This document shows, in pieces, positions 20,101 through 28,946 of a DNA stretch of 64,000 nucleotides. Each line of letters starts with the position of its first letter. Position 1 is the first letter of the stretch. A program made the position numbers and the translations under genes. Below the pieces are notes generated by a model. The model ran no database searches. It had not been told where the DNA came from and was given only the letters and a program-made list of their open reading frames with translations. The stretch is from Aurantiochytrium sp. KH105 (lineage: Eukaryota > Sar > Bigyra > Thraustochytrida > Thraustochytriidae): positions 496,001-560,000 of the forward strand of contig BGKB01000013.1 of assembly GCA_003116975.1 (NCBI GenBank). Direction: 5' to 3'.

Positions 20101-20546
20101 GCAGCTGCCGACGCTCGCGGTGAAGACACCGCATGTCGCGGAGATGACGTTTCATTGCGAGGAGACGATGCTACTACATTGCGAGGGGATGGCGCCGCTG
20201 CATTGCGGGATTGTGTGGAAGCAGCAAAAGCAGCCCCGGCACTAGAAGCGGCATTGCTAGCCCCTGCACCGGACATCGAAGCTGGTCTTGGATGTGCTGA
20301 TCGTGCAGACAATGGTGTTCTTCTGTGGTCCGCCTTGGGATGCCCACACCTGCACATCCCGAAAGCTGAGGCGGTTACGTCGACGGTGAAGTTGTCGCAG
20401 GCGCCCCCTGCGGCGCCATTCGTATTTGCCGTATCTAAAGAGCGGCTCGGCCCATTCCTCGGTCGTGACACGTTTTCTGTCGTTCCCACGGAACTAGGTT
20501 CTGCAGCCTCTCTCCTTCTCGCCAGGATCTTCTGAAGTTCTGCCAT
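17145..20546 (-). CDS. Five-SH3 endocytic/actin adaptor with BBC1-type papain-like fold domain
   Basis: 1133 residues, no introns. Two related N-terminal motifs (about 50-75 and 166-191: CDNFTVDVTASAFGMCRCG, then Lys and His) look like small metal-binding modules. SH3 domains lie at about 264-315 (YRALYDLNASRDGDLALQKGD), 342-393, 526-582, 674-733 and 1078-1133. Long polyproline linkers separate them (650-660, 754-763, 784-793, 1058-1070). Residues ~860-1030 resemble the NlpC/CHAP-like domain of the fungal actin-patch proteins Bbc1 and Aim3: Cys929 in GNGECWTLA, PGDVLQF, His986 in PDHTAIV. The SH3-plus-polyproline architecture fits control of Arp2/3-driven endocytosis. Whether the Cys/His pair is catalytic is unknown. 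Confidence 0.85.
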   Translation of the reverse strand: MAELQKILARRREAAEPSSVGTTENVSRPRNGPSRSLDTANTNGAAGGACDNFTVDVTASAFGMCRCGHPKADHRRTPLSARSAHPRPASMSGAGASNAASSAGAAFAASTQSRNAAAPSPRNVVASSPRNETSSPRHAVSSPRASAAASPAKSSAEPKSQESGACNEFHVDVTASKFGTCKCGYHKSQHSRAALAPSTRRPVSRKTNAPRAPTEDPPAAETATPSPNPQRSPPSVSSQETHSPQSANEKSAGVPPQGSANVERYRALYDLNASRDGDLALQKGDLVLVENKDGDWWTGTIGARKGLFPAQYVGKESEEEDAYTNDRTETVSDEVEKEDSTFAEALYSFETTGVGDLHMEEGDVVEVLKKEDAWWEGKIGSRRGLFPANYVREISKEQFDARKASSSAPAAKPSPTSAKGPESDAESSVSSPPQADGIPNPARSSVAELQSKLFADPKMISAAQNGSYRANRSPNASSSTSGGAEGSGLANKAPSSAVDVSGPAAPPVAERRKQQSSSADGGGRTQLRAIYPFHGNPEEDEISFEVGDIIYLDEKTDPEGWWLGSKTDGASGSFPSNYVEEVKEAVKTRKPTPPPPAPAPTSDELHAASPISARISKLASSVSMRQPQQASMPAASPKAATPAPPSSPPSPPPPPPPPPAEPSSPPQPSVDVSALYIAIDNFPGQEEGDLAFVVGDYIIVTETEDENWRRGRVVLGPSKADFEGIFPINFVEKVPADQVPSELSGGGSSSAPSSPPPPPPPPPALSPANSGPAHSSSPSSPSPPPPPPPPPSPPSSGSGQTSVPSLTAGISSGELRRPPSMQSSPPPAPWYSQGETYSLKTTTQSGGFLSSKASMIRNDVYTILKKDRTKVRLEISQSLDSDLCRYQANVQPFQRPADEVLSLAGKKYGPDIIKFAEMNLGRRVGNGECWTLAKEALGSAKTAPVIGFNFGVKMSLEQVLPGDVLQFKSAKFKTDNGWKSAGSPDHTAIVFSRLGPQHFKVLEQNPNPVSYGEYDFSRMTEGSFDAYRPIPPDGTTIEDLMAVPASANIPSTSSGQAPPPPPPPPPPPPPATKSSALPQCKVIWDFEAQEEDDLGCSAGDVLNIVAEEGADWLKAELNGQEGLVPRAYVEMLD

Positions 20547-21261
20547 TTCACCTGGAGTGTCTGCCGCCGCTCGCGTTGCTGGCCCGCCCTCTTCTTCTGC
20601 CCAGCGCCTTCGCAGCCAGATCTCCGGGCTCCCCCGCGCGCACGCTCGCTCGCCCGGCTGGGCTCGTTCGTCGTGGCGCCGGCCGTACGCCGCCCTGCCC
20701 TAACTCGCTCGTCCAGAAGCAGCTGGCGCGCGCGTGCGTGCGGGCGGGCGGGCGGGCTTCGCTCGCGCGCGCTCGCAGCCGCGAGCTCCGCGCCGCCGCC
20801 GCGTGCCGCGCCCCTCGCGTCCGGCCTCGCCTCGCCTCGCCTCGCCTCGCTGCGTCCCGCGGCGCCCGCGTTCTCGCTTTGCCTTGCTCTCTCTCTTGGC
20901 TCTCTCTGCCTGCTCTGGCGGCCCGGAGTCAGTCTAGGTCTACAGTCTGACAGAGACGGCGGCGAGTATCTTTCGCCCGGGCGCTGCCTCCGTGCGCCGC
21001 GCACACGCTCAACGGACACTCGGCACCTTCTCGCCGGGAAGGCACGAACAAGTTGGGAGACGCGAGGGGCGGCGCGAGGCCCCGGAGAGCGAGCGGAGGA
21101 GCGAGCAAACAGGGCGCAGCTCGAGGGGGAGGGGCCCGAGGCCGAAGGCCAGAGCGAGGCCGCGGAAGACGCCGTCGACGCCGCCGTTGCCGTCGACGCC
21201 GCCGTCGATGCCGAGGCGGTGAACGGCGCCGTCGAAGAGGGGAGCGAGCGAGCAGGCAGAC
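20547..21261. other. Divergent GC-rich region upstream of channel gene
   Basis: 715 bases between the SH3 adaptor (-) and the channel (+). It is very GC-rich, with CTCGC repeats at about 20824-20850 and Arg/Ala-rich overlapping open frames on both strands. No gene is supported. Confidence 0.55.
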
Positions 21262-22641
21262 ATGAGCGCCCGGAGCCCAACCTCGAGACTGCCCACGGCG
21301 AGGTTGCGTGCCAGCTTGACGCAGAGACATGGCGGCGCGTCAGCAGGTCCGGGACTCAGGCGAGGCGGTAGCAAGGTGTTGCCCGCGATGAGGAGTCGAA
21401 GGTCAGGGATCGACCATGCTGATTCCAAGCTGAGTGTATCACGAAGACTGAGCAAGACCTTCCAAGGCTCGCTCATCTCGCAAGAGCTCTCGAAAATGCG
21501 TAAACTTGGGGCTGACATTGAACGCGATATCGAGGACCTCAGCAAATACCGAGGTACACTGCATTTTGTGGTCGCCAAGACGACTACGAGTCGCAGTTTT
21601 AACGTTGCCATTGTCGGGACGATTCTTGTAAACATGATCACAATCGCGCTGGAGACCCTTCCCGCGTTTCAAAACAAGCGAGCCGAAAAGACCTTTCAGA
21701 CGCTAAGTCTCGTTTACTTGACCATTTACACCATTGAGTTTTTCTTCAAAATCTTCGCGGAACCAGTCAAGTATTGGCAGAACAACTACAATCGTATGGA
21801 CTTTATTGTGCTGGCCATTTCGTACGTGACGGACGTAGCACTCGGCTCAGACGATAACAAGGCCGACGTGTCTTTTCTCAAAATCTTCCGCGCATTGCGT
21901 GCTCTACGTGCACTTCGTAGCATCTCCTTCATTCGCCCGCTCCAAGTGCTCGTGAGCGCGCTCATCAAGACGATGGCCTCCATTTTGTACCTGGTTGGTC
22001 TACTGTTGCTTTTAATGTTTGTGTGGGCCATGATTGGCCACTACTCTTTCGGACGTACTCCGGATGCCGAGGCCGAGGAATGGGGCACAATCCAATTCTC
22101 CATGTACCAACTTTGGGTTCTGGTGACGCTGGACAGTTGGACAGACATTCACAACAAACTCCTCTCCAGAGACTTTTCGGAAGGCTTAGTGGCGACCTAC
22201 ATCATTCCTTGGATTTTCGTGGGCAACTTTATCTTTACAAACCTGTTCATTGGTGTGGTGGTCCAAAACCTTGAGGAGGCTCAGGCAGAAGAAAAGGCCC
22301 TGCGGGATCAGAAACGAGCAGAGCTATTCAAGAAAAAGAAAGAGTTCATCCTCGAAAAACAGCGACGTGATTTGGAAGAGCTTATGAAGAGCCAGGAAAA
22401 GAATGGCCGTGTCTCGCTTGACGATTTTCTCAAAAATCTCGCGGGAACCCTAGACCATGAGGACGTTGCTCCTATCAAGACGCTTTGTTGTTCTCGCATG
22501 TGGTTTGAGACCTACATGGAGAGTCTTCAATACTATGAGGAAGCCAAGCAGCGCGTGCATCGTCTGCACTTGCGCACCGCAACTAAGCTCAACGAGGTTC
22601 TTGAGCGTCGCATGACGGCTATGCTCGTGCAGAGCTCCTGA
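21262..22641 (+). CDS. CatSper-like voltage-gated cation channel, single 6-TM domain
   Basis: 459 residues. One six-helix ion-channel unit at about 110-335: S1 from NVAIVGTILVNMITIAL, S2 from LSLVYLTIYTIEFFFKIF, S3 from RMDFIVLAISYVTDVAL, a short S4 with repeating Arg (FRALRALRALRSISFIRP), S5, pore, and S6 ending FIFTNLFIGVVVQNLEEA. The selectivity-filter segment is TLDSWTDIH at 289-297, matching the T-x-D-x-W pattern of CatSper pores, closest in my memory to CatSper3 (TVDGWTD), and unlike bacterial NaV filters (TLESW). A charged coiled coil follows S6. CatSper channels conduct Ca2+ into sperm flagella, so a role in zoospore flagella is the natural inference. A functional CatSper needs four subunits. 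Confidence 0.87.
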   Translation: MSARSPTSRLPTARLRASLTQRHGGASAGPGLRRGGSKVLPAMRSRRSGIDHADSKLSVSRRLSKTFQGSLISQELSKMRKLGADIERDIEDLSKYRGTLHFVVAKTTTSRSFNVAIVGTILVNMITIALETLPAFQNKRAEKTFQTLSLVYLTIYTIEFFFKIFAEPVKYWQNNYNRMDFIVLAISYVTDVALGSDDNKADVSFLKIFRALRALRALRSISFIRPLQVLVSALIKTMASILYLVGLLLLLMFVWAMIGHYSFGRTPDAEAEEWGTIQFSMYQLWVLVTLDSWTDIHNKLLSRDFSEGLVATYIIPWIFVGNFIFTNLFIGVVVQNLEEAQAEEKALRDQKRAELFKKKKEFILEKQRRDLEELMKSQEKNGRVSLDDFLKNLAGTLDHEDVAPIKTLCCSRMWFETYMESLQYYEEAKQRVHRLHLRTATKLNEVLERRMTAMLVQSS

Positions 22642-23115
22642 CATTCTTAATTCTTTTTCCTTGATCAGATTTTCTTACGTGGTCTGTCTTCGATAACTTT
22701 TGCTTGCCACGTGTACGCGTCGTACTTGGCCTCGGTCTAGGTCTGCTTGACACGCATAAAGCATTCTAAATTGAATTGGTTGCCGAAGTGCGCAAGCTCT
22801 GAATGAGACTGAATTGTTGATCACGAACTCGAGTGACAAGAAGGGTAGAAAAGGCAGAAGATTCGTTGTAAAAGTAAATTTGTCAAAACAGTATGCATGT
22901 CCAGTCGGCTTTGATGATTGGTGTGAATCCCCAAACTTTTCGATAGTAATCAGGTCTTGTAAAGGGGAAACATTTAAGAAGTCCAGATTCTGACCTCGTT
23001 TGGTTTGAGTAGGGGGAGAACGGGCCCGGAACGATGGCAAATTGCTCCTCAAGATGAGTTACAAAAGGAATGGGCAGAGAAGGCAAGAGCAGCAAGTTGA
23101 GGTAAGGCGTGCTCG
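22642..23115. other. Convergent intergenic stretch
   Basis: 474 bases between the stops of the channel gene and the acidic hydrolase-like gene. It is less GC-rich than the flanks. No gene or repeat was seen. Confidence 0.5.
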
Positions 23116-24963
23116 TCAGCCAAGTTTGGATATGAGCTTGAGGTTCTGGTGCATGTTGAGCCATGCCCGGACATCCGCAAGTACCTTGGCGTTGTTGGGT
23201 TCTTGGATGAGTTCGTGCCATAGCCCGCGCTCATTGAGCACAAAAAGTGCACTTTGCGTGTTCGACAACTTCTCGTGAAAAGTTTCAGTGCTTGTGATCT
23301 CCGAGATCTCATCAGTGAGAGACTGCACAGAGAGAATAGGGACATCGATGGCTGTCGCGCTCTTATTCACGGCGTCAATGACGGCCACAATGTCGAGGGC
23401 AACGCGACTACGAATGAGGCCTTTGTCCGTGAGCCGATCAGCGTTCCACGCGTTGCGCATGGCCTGCTCGATGTGCTGTGGACGCTCGATGCCCCGCCAC
23501 GAAGGCATGGTGGAGGCCATGAGGCGTGTGAGCGTTGAGGAGATGCGATTTTTGCTGCCCCCCAGAGCGCTGGTGGATAACATGGGCGACACGAGGACAC
23601 AGGCATCGACAGGTTCGATCCCTCGCTCTTTTTCAAGCTGCATCACGCGGCAGGCCAAGGTCGCGCCCAGGCCATTCGCCAAGATTGCAGTAGGAACACC
23701 AACATAGAGACTGCGCATATACTCGTGGAACTCTATGAGGTCCTCGACATGCGTCATTATGTTTTTGACGCAGAATCGCGTCTCAGATGGGCCATCAGAA
23801 CTCCGTCCATGCGCTTGCAAGTCGACAGCGATCACGAGAAACCCATCCTCGTTCATGGTCTCCACCCAGCTGCCAGCATAGGCAGGAATCACCGAGTATC
23901 CGCCCTCGTAGCTGTTGGGACGGGGGAATTTCATGTGTCGCAAGAAGTCAAACATGACGTGGGAGCCGAGGTCGTGAATGGCCCAGATAATGCCTCTAGG
24001 CCTTGCATAATTAGACCTCCACTCATAGACAAAGAGGTCCGCGCCGCTCGAGGTTGTGAAGGAGTCAACGTCAAGCTTTGTTGCGTCGGAGAGCGGCTCC
24101 TCCACCAGAGGAACGCGTGCGGGCTCCATGTCAAAGACGCGAGTGATGGTGCGCCGGAACGATGTCCACACAGATGAGCTCGACACCCGCGAGTCGTTGA
24201 TGGTGCTCTTACGCAGCGACTGCAAGCGTTTCAGCATACCTTGCGTGCCTCTGTTGGCCTCGTCTTCAAGTTCGACTTCGTAATCGTCCTCGTCGCCATT
24301 GCCGTTGCCGTCGTCCCCGTCCACTGTTTCAGCGTCGCTTCGTGCGTCGGCGATGACGGCAAGATGGGCATCGTGCTCGAGGTCCATGGGATGAAGATCT
24401 TCGAGTTCGCTGAGCGCGTCCTCCTCTTCTTCTTCATCTTCTTCATCATCATCATCATCTTCTTCTTCTTCATCGTCGTCGGAGTGGTGGTCGTCCTCTG
24501 ATTGCTCATTCGCTAGGTCTTCCTCCTTGAGATTGCCTGACGGTGGCGCGTCGGTAATGCTCTCGACCTCGCCGTCGTCCTCGTCCTCGTCTTCGTCGTT
24601 GTCGCCGTTTGATATTCCGCGAACTTCGGCATTGTGGGAAGACTTCTTTTTTTCAGCGTCATCCTCATCACCGGAGCTGGCGGAATCGTCGTCACTGACG
24701 TCATTCTCGTCGTCGTCGTCGTTATTATCGCTGCTGTAAAGCTTAGCATCGATCGCGTCGTCCTGTTCCTGACGGGTGCCGCGATCGAGAGCAATGCCTG
24801 CGGTCACCTGCAACGCAGCGACCAGTGCAGACGCGGCGGCGACAGTCCTGCGCGTGATCGACTGCGACTCCTTCTCGAGATCCTCGAGCGCGGGGTCCTT
24901 CTCCCTCTCCATTTTCCCCGCGTTGGCGTGCTCGTGCTCATCGCCCACCTCCTCCACCTCCAT
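23116..24963 (-). CDS. Alpha/beta-hydrolase-fold pseudoenzyme with acidic N-terminal half
   Basis: 615 residues from the first ATG (MEVEEVGDEHEH); the open frame extends five codons upstream from a GTG. Residues ~40-60 include one hydrophobic segment. Residues ~75-240 are dominated by Asp/Glu runs. Residues ~300-615 are a monoacylglycerol-lipase-like hydrolase closely resembling the protein at 36988-37995: shared YAGSWVE.MNE, VDLQAHG, LWHEL..EPNNAKVL. The nucleophile elbow, GISMGG in the paralogue, reads ANGLGA here, so the catalytic Ser position is Gly (GGC at 23671-23673). The Asp (SLTDE) and His (LWHEL) are kept. It is probably not a serine hydrolase; a binding or scaffold role is inferred. 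This is an intact host gene. Confidence 0.83.
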   Translation of the reverse strand: MEVEEVGDEHEHANAGKMEREKDPALEDLEKESQSITRRTVAAASALVAALQVTAGIALDRGTRQEQDDAIDAKLYSSDNNDDDDENDVSDDDSASSGDEDDAEKKKSSHNAEVRGISNGDNDEDEDEDDGEVESITDAPPSGNLKEEDLANEQSEDDHHSDDDEEEEDDDDDEEDEEEEEDALSELEDLHPMDLEHDAHLAVIADARSDAETVDGDDGNGNGDEDDYEVELEDEANRGTQGMLKRLQSLRKSTINDSRVSSSSVWTSFRRTITRVFDMEPARVPLVEEPLSDATKLDVDSFTTSSGADLFVYEWRSNYARPRGIIWAIHDLGSHVMFDFLRHMKFPRPNSYEGGYSVIPAYAGSWVETMNEDGFLVIAVDLQAHGRSSDGPSETRFCVKNIMTHVEDLIEFHEYMRSLYVGVPTAILANGLGATLACRVMQLEKERGIEPVDACVLVSPMLSTSALGGSKNRISSTLTRLMASTMPSWRGIERPQHIEQAMRNAWNADRLTDKGLIRSRVALDIVAVIDAVNKSATAIDVPILSVQSLTDEISEITSTETFHEKLSNTQSALFVLNERGLWHELIQEPNNAKVLADVRAWLNMHQNLKLISKLG

Positions 24964-25883
24964 GCTGCTGCCCTGCACGCGCCTTTCGAGCGCGGCCCAG
25001 CCCAGTCAAGCCAGCCTCGCTCCCGGCCCGGCAAGCCGCCCCGCCGCCGCGCAGACGCCTCCTCTACGCCCGCTCCTCCGCGCGAATACGGCTCTGCCGC
25101 CCGCGCAGCACGTGCACGTGCCCTGGCCGCTGTACGTCTTCGGCGGAGGCGCTGTCGCTCGCACTAACAGTAATGAAGAAAGAACGATGCTTGTCCTGCC
25201 ATGGTGCGCTCGCTGCTGCTGGCTGCACGTGCGCGCTGGACGCCGGCCTCTAGCGCCGGCTAGGCTGTGGCTAGGCCTAACTCCCCCGGCCGGGAGGTGT
25301 GCGCGCATTTCTCTCTGGTGCTTCTTCTTCTTCTTCGTGGGGTCCGCGGCGAGCGAGAGGACGCCAAGGTCCTGCGGGCCTTGCGGCGCTCGGCCGCCGC
25401 GACCTCGGCCGCGCGCGACGGCCCTCGCTAGCAGCCAGCAAAGCTGGCCCGCGCCCGCGAGCGGCGGAGAAGTCAAGGCGACGTCATCGTCAAGTCAAGT
25501 CGCGAGGCACTTTGTTCACCAGCAACCACCTATACTAAGAGTAATAACTGTCTTTCCTCGAGATTGCACTGGTGGGCCCGTCCTTCCTCCGTTTACGTAC
25601 ATTCTGGGCCGCGCCGTGCCGCCTCGGGCTTCGCGTCTGCGCTGCGAGCGCGCGGCTCCGGCCAGAGCTCGGAAATCGGCCTGCAGCAGACCGCGCGAGG
25701 GTCCTGCCGCTTTGCTGCGCGCGGCAGCGGACGGGGGGGCGGGCTCCAAGGGTTGGCTTCTGACCAGACCGGAGCGAAGAGAATGAATGAATGTTCGGGT
25801 CTCGCCGGGCCCCGCACAATCATAAATGAATAGCCTCGGAACAACACTACTTTTCGCGCGCCGTGAGCCGCGAAGGAGGAGGA
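24964..25883. other. Divergent gap of 0.9 kb
   Basis: Lies between the acidic hydrolase-like gene (-) and the DUF402-like gene (+). GC-rich with Arg/Ala-rich shadow frames. It contains the palindrome TAGGCCTA at 25272-25279. No gene is supported. Confidence 0.5.
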
Positions 25884-26444
25884 ATGGCGCTGCGGCGCGC
25901 GCTGACGGAGGTGAAACACAAGGCCGGCGGCGCGCGGCAGAGCTTCTCGCTGGAGCTGTGGCGGCAGACGCCCGAGGTGGTCGTCGGCCGATGGGCGGCG
26001 CCGGAGGATAACCCGTACGGCCTCGCCGCGGGCTCGTTCTCGTGGGGCGTGTGGCCGCTCGGCGCGGACGCCACGTGGGCCGCGTACCGTATCCACGAGG
26101 CGGATGGGCGCCTCAAGAGCTACCGCTTCGACGCCGTCGCGGAAAACAAGGCCACCGCTGAGGGCGTCGTTGAGTTCTGGGACCTCCTGCTCGACGCCAA
26201 GGTGAAGCCGAGCCAGAGCACAGGCACAGCCGGCGCGACACAGTGGATTGTGGCCTTTGAGGACGCCGACGAGGTCAAGGCCGCTATTGAGGCCGGAGAA
26301 CTCACTGACACCGAACAATCTTGCATCGCGCGCTTCCGACATGCGCTCGAATTCGACCTTGACGCGACCTTGGCGCGCGTGGACCGCGAGATCGCCGACG
26401 CAGAGTTCCACGAAAGCGAGCGAACTCGTGATCTCGACGCGTGA
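25884..26444 (+). CDS. DUF402-like small protein
   Basis: 186 residues from ATG 25884 (MALRRALTEVKHKAGG). The central and C-terminal parts fit the DUF402 barrel: GVWPLGADATWAAYRIHEADG, YRFDAVAENK, FWDLLLDAKVKP, then the typical end WIVAFEDADEVKAAIEAGELTDTE. In bacteria DUF402 proteins include nucleoside di- and triphosphate phosphatases and FomD; eukaryotic roles are unclear. The acidic metal ligands expected of the fold (Asp/Glu near FEDADE) are present. The call rests on motif resemblance only. Confidence 0.7.
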   Translation: MALRRALTEVKHKAGGARQSFSLELWRQTPEVVVGRWAAPEDNPYGLAAGSFSWGVWPLGADATWAAYRIHEADGRLKSYRFDAVAENKATAEGVVEFWDLLLDAKVKPSQSTGTAGATQWIVAFEDADEVKAAIEAGELTDTEQSCIARFRHALEFDLDATLARVDREIADAEFHESERTRDLDA

Positions 26445-26671
26445 TGATGCTATTTGAGAGGAAAATACACAACCATAGAAACAAGATTGCTATTTGATGA
26501 ATGAAAGAAGAAATGAAAGAACGAAAGAAAAAGTTACGTGACCACAATTGTGCCATGATAAAATGTACTCGTACAGCCGCGCGTCCGTGCGTGCGTACGT
26601 TTCCCAGAACAACAAAGACTTGCTCATCGTTGTAACTGACATGTGAGTGAAAAGGAGGCGAGTCAAGGCTG

Positions 26672-27808
26672 TTACCACGAACGCTTAATGTCCGCGTACC
26701 ATGAAATATCTTCGCGCGGGGGCTGTGACCTCCGCAAGCCAAGAAGAGAAGCAAAACCGATGTCCGTGAGGCCAATTATGTCCGTCAGAAAAGTCAGGAT
26801 GAAAAACATGACACATACAAAGATGACGAGCCCAATGAATGAGCTGAGGGCCTCATCTACCTCTTCCTCGTCCACGGAAAGAAGTTGACCCTTGTGCGAC
26901 CTCGCCCTCGTCCTTGGCCTGCGCCTGCGCCGCGTTCGGCTTGGACGTGGGAGTTCCATCTCTTCGGTCACTGGGTCCAGCTCACCTGCTCCCGCAGCTT
27001 TCCTCGCATCTACGGTCACGTCGTCGTTGGCGCCGTCGTTGCGAAGGGAGGCAGCGTGCACTGCCGCTGACACAGCTGGCGACGACTCTTCCCAGGCCAT
27101 TGCAGTTGCGGCGGCGGCAGAGGAGGAGGACAGAGGAGTGCTAACTGTGAGTTCACCGAGGGTAACTCCGTTGGCCTCATCGACAATGTCCTTGAATTCG
27201 ATGAGAAACGGCAGAATGATGGCGTCGAGATTCTCCGCCCGCAAGTCCTCAATCGTCGCCACGTAGCCGTGGTCCATATCCGTGACCTCTGCAATGGAAG
27301 TGTTGAAGGCGGCAAAATTTTCGCGACGAATCGCACGCGACATGCCACGCCGCGAGTCGCCACCATTTGTTCCAGATGGATCATGCGCCTGGACACGTGC
27401 AGCAGCGTCCGCGTCAAGAAGCCAGCCAAGCTTTTCGAGAATGGAGCAAAGGACCATGCTATCGCGCAGGTCAGCAATGAAAACGTCGTCAGAGAGTCCC
27501 CGCACACGAAAAGCGCTCTCTTGCGAAAGCCATCTGGCCACGGACCGCCTTGCCGAGGCGGAAAGTTCTTCGGCGCTGACCATACTCCACGCGCTTCCGG
27601 AGGAACTCACAGACCCGTGTCGCCGTTGCCGTGTCTCAACCATGAGGGGCTGCGACCCGGCTCGTTTCGCGCGTCGAACCTCGCGGGAAGCCTCCTCCGC
27701 CATGGGAATATCCTTCATAGACTGCGCAACAGACGTGGCTACGGCCAATCCCGGCCAATCTTCGCTTGGCACGGACTTGGACTTGGGTCTTTTCGGTGGA
27801 ACCCTCAT
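26672..27808 (-). CDS. CH-domain protein with C-terminal membrane anchor
   Basis: 378 residues from an ATG. Residues ~87-206 look like a calponin-homology domain: VARWLSQ, IADLRDSMVLCSILEKLG, RRENFAAFNTSIAEV, and TIEDLRAENLDAIILPFLIEF. A basic stretch (SRTRRRRRPRTRARSHK) precedes one strong transmembrane segment near 322-345 (IGLVIFVCVMFFILTFL) and a short C-terminal tail. A CH domain on a tail-like anchor suggests linking actin or microtubules to a membrane, as nesprins do at the nuclear envelope, but no KASH motif is evident. It converges on the DUF402-like gene. Confidence 0.75.
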   Translation of the reverse strand: MRVPPKRPKSKSVPSEDWPGLAVATSVAQSMKDIPMAEEASREVRRAKRAGSQPLMVETRQRRHGSVSSSGSAWSMVSAEELSASARRSVARWLSQESAFRVRGLSDDVFIADLRDSMVLCSILEKLGWLLDADAAARVQAHDPSGTNGGDSRRGMSRAIRRENFAAFNTSIAEVTDMDHGYVATIEDLRAENLDAIILPFLIEFKDIVDEANGVTLGELTVSTPLSSSSAAAATAMAWEESSPAVSAAVHAASLRNDGANDDVTVDARKAAGAGELDPVTEEMELPRPSRTRRRRRPRTRARSHKGQLLSVDEEEVDEALSSFIGLVIFVCVMFFILTFLTDIIGLTDIGFASLLGLRRSQPPREDISWYADIKRSW

Positions 27809-28946
27809 ATTTGCAAATGTAACCTCTTCCGTCGTCTACGTTTACAATTTTTGCTTTTGGCTTTGATAAAGACAAAGCGCAAGCCGAAAGAAGCGTCCCC
27901 TACGTTGTTTCTGCACGCGCGCTGCCGTAGCTCCGTCTCGCCCAGCTCGCGGTGCGCGCCGCCGTTCCTCGTCCTTTCTTTCCTCGTCCTTTTGCTCGTT
28001 GTCGGCCCTTTCTCCCAGGTCCTCGCCCCGCTTCGGCTCGGCTCGTCTCGGCTGGGCTCGGCCGCGCTCGGCCTAGCTCGGCGTAGCTCGGCGTAGCTCG
28101 GCTCAGGCCGCCCGCTCCCGCTGGCCTCGCGCGGGCGCCTGCGGCCTCGCGCCCCCGCGCCGTCTCTCGTCGCGTTGCCGGTGACGGTCTGCTGAGGCTG
28201 CACGCGCTCGTGCCTCGTCCCTTTCCTCGCACAGGCAGCGCAGGACGGCTTTTTCCCTTAAAGAGACCCAAACCTCCCTTAGGTCTCTTCGCATTTGGCG
28301 AGGAAGGGCGCGGTCTCGGAAATGGGCAAAGGACCTATTAAGCCGATAGGTCGCTTTGACTCCGGCGCGCGGCTTCGCTCCAGTTCGCTCGAGACCAGAT
28401 CGCCATTCTCGAGCTCGAGCTCGACGCGCGCGCCCGCCCGCTCGCCCGCCCACGGCCGCAGCGCGCGCGCGAGAGAGGGACCGGGAGCCCGGTGCCTCAG
28501 AGCGCGCTACCCGCGCTCGCGAGGCAGACAGAGACGAGGGAGGCCGCGGAAGCGCGGAAGGCGAGCCTAACGCCGAGGCAAAGGAAAGAGTACGTTGTTG
28601 CTTTTGGCGTGGACAGACAGACAGACAGACAGACACGGAGGACGAGGAGCTATCGCCTCGGGCGACGTGGCGCTGTCGAAAAACAGCAAGAGCACGAGGA
28701 CCACGAGAAAGATGATTGAAGCTCGAATTCCGTTTCGATCATCTTTAGGCCTCGTCCCAGAAAGCAAGCGAGGATGAGAGAGAGAGAAAGAGAGAGTGGA
28801 TAGAACTGCGATGCGACAGCTCAGTTTGTCATTGGATAAGCGAGTGAGCGTGCAAGCCATGAGCGTACGGATCAAAGTAAACTAACTTGCAAACCCCTGC
28901 TTTTTCGCAAATAAATTAACACTGCGCAGTGCCTCTCGAATCGACA
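27809..28946. other. Divergent region of 1.1 kb with repeats and possible RPN10 5' exon
   Basis: It holds a tandem GTAGCTCGGC-type repeat near 28060-28105 and a (GACA)n run at about 28612-28634. The last ~100 bases probably contain the 5' end of RPN10, including an acceptor-like CAG ending at 28929. No other gene is supported. Confidence 0.5.
28844..28929 (+). other. Putative 5' intron of RPN10 that would split the start codon
   Basis: The acceptor-like ACTGCGCAG ends at 28929 and is followed by TGCCTCTCGAATCGACAATG. If the upstream exon ends in A, splicing makes A|TG and a protein starting MPLESTMVC, matching the family start MVLESTM in length and sequence. Two donors preceded by A fit: GTGAGC at 28844 (86-nt intron) and GTAAAC at 28877 (53-nt intron). 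This is inferred from conservation, without transcript evidence. Confidence 0.45.

Noticed and set aside
23600-23630. GTTCGATCCC string as part of a tRNA
   Set aside because: Lies within the coding frame of the hydrolase-like gene and no acceptor stem can be paired.
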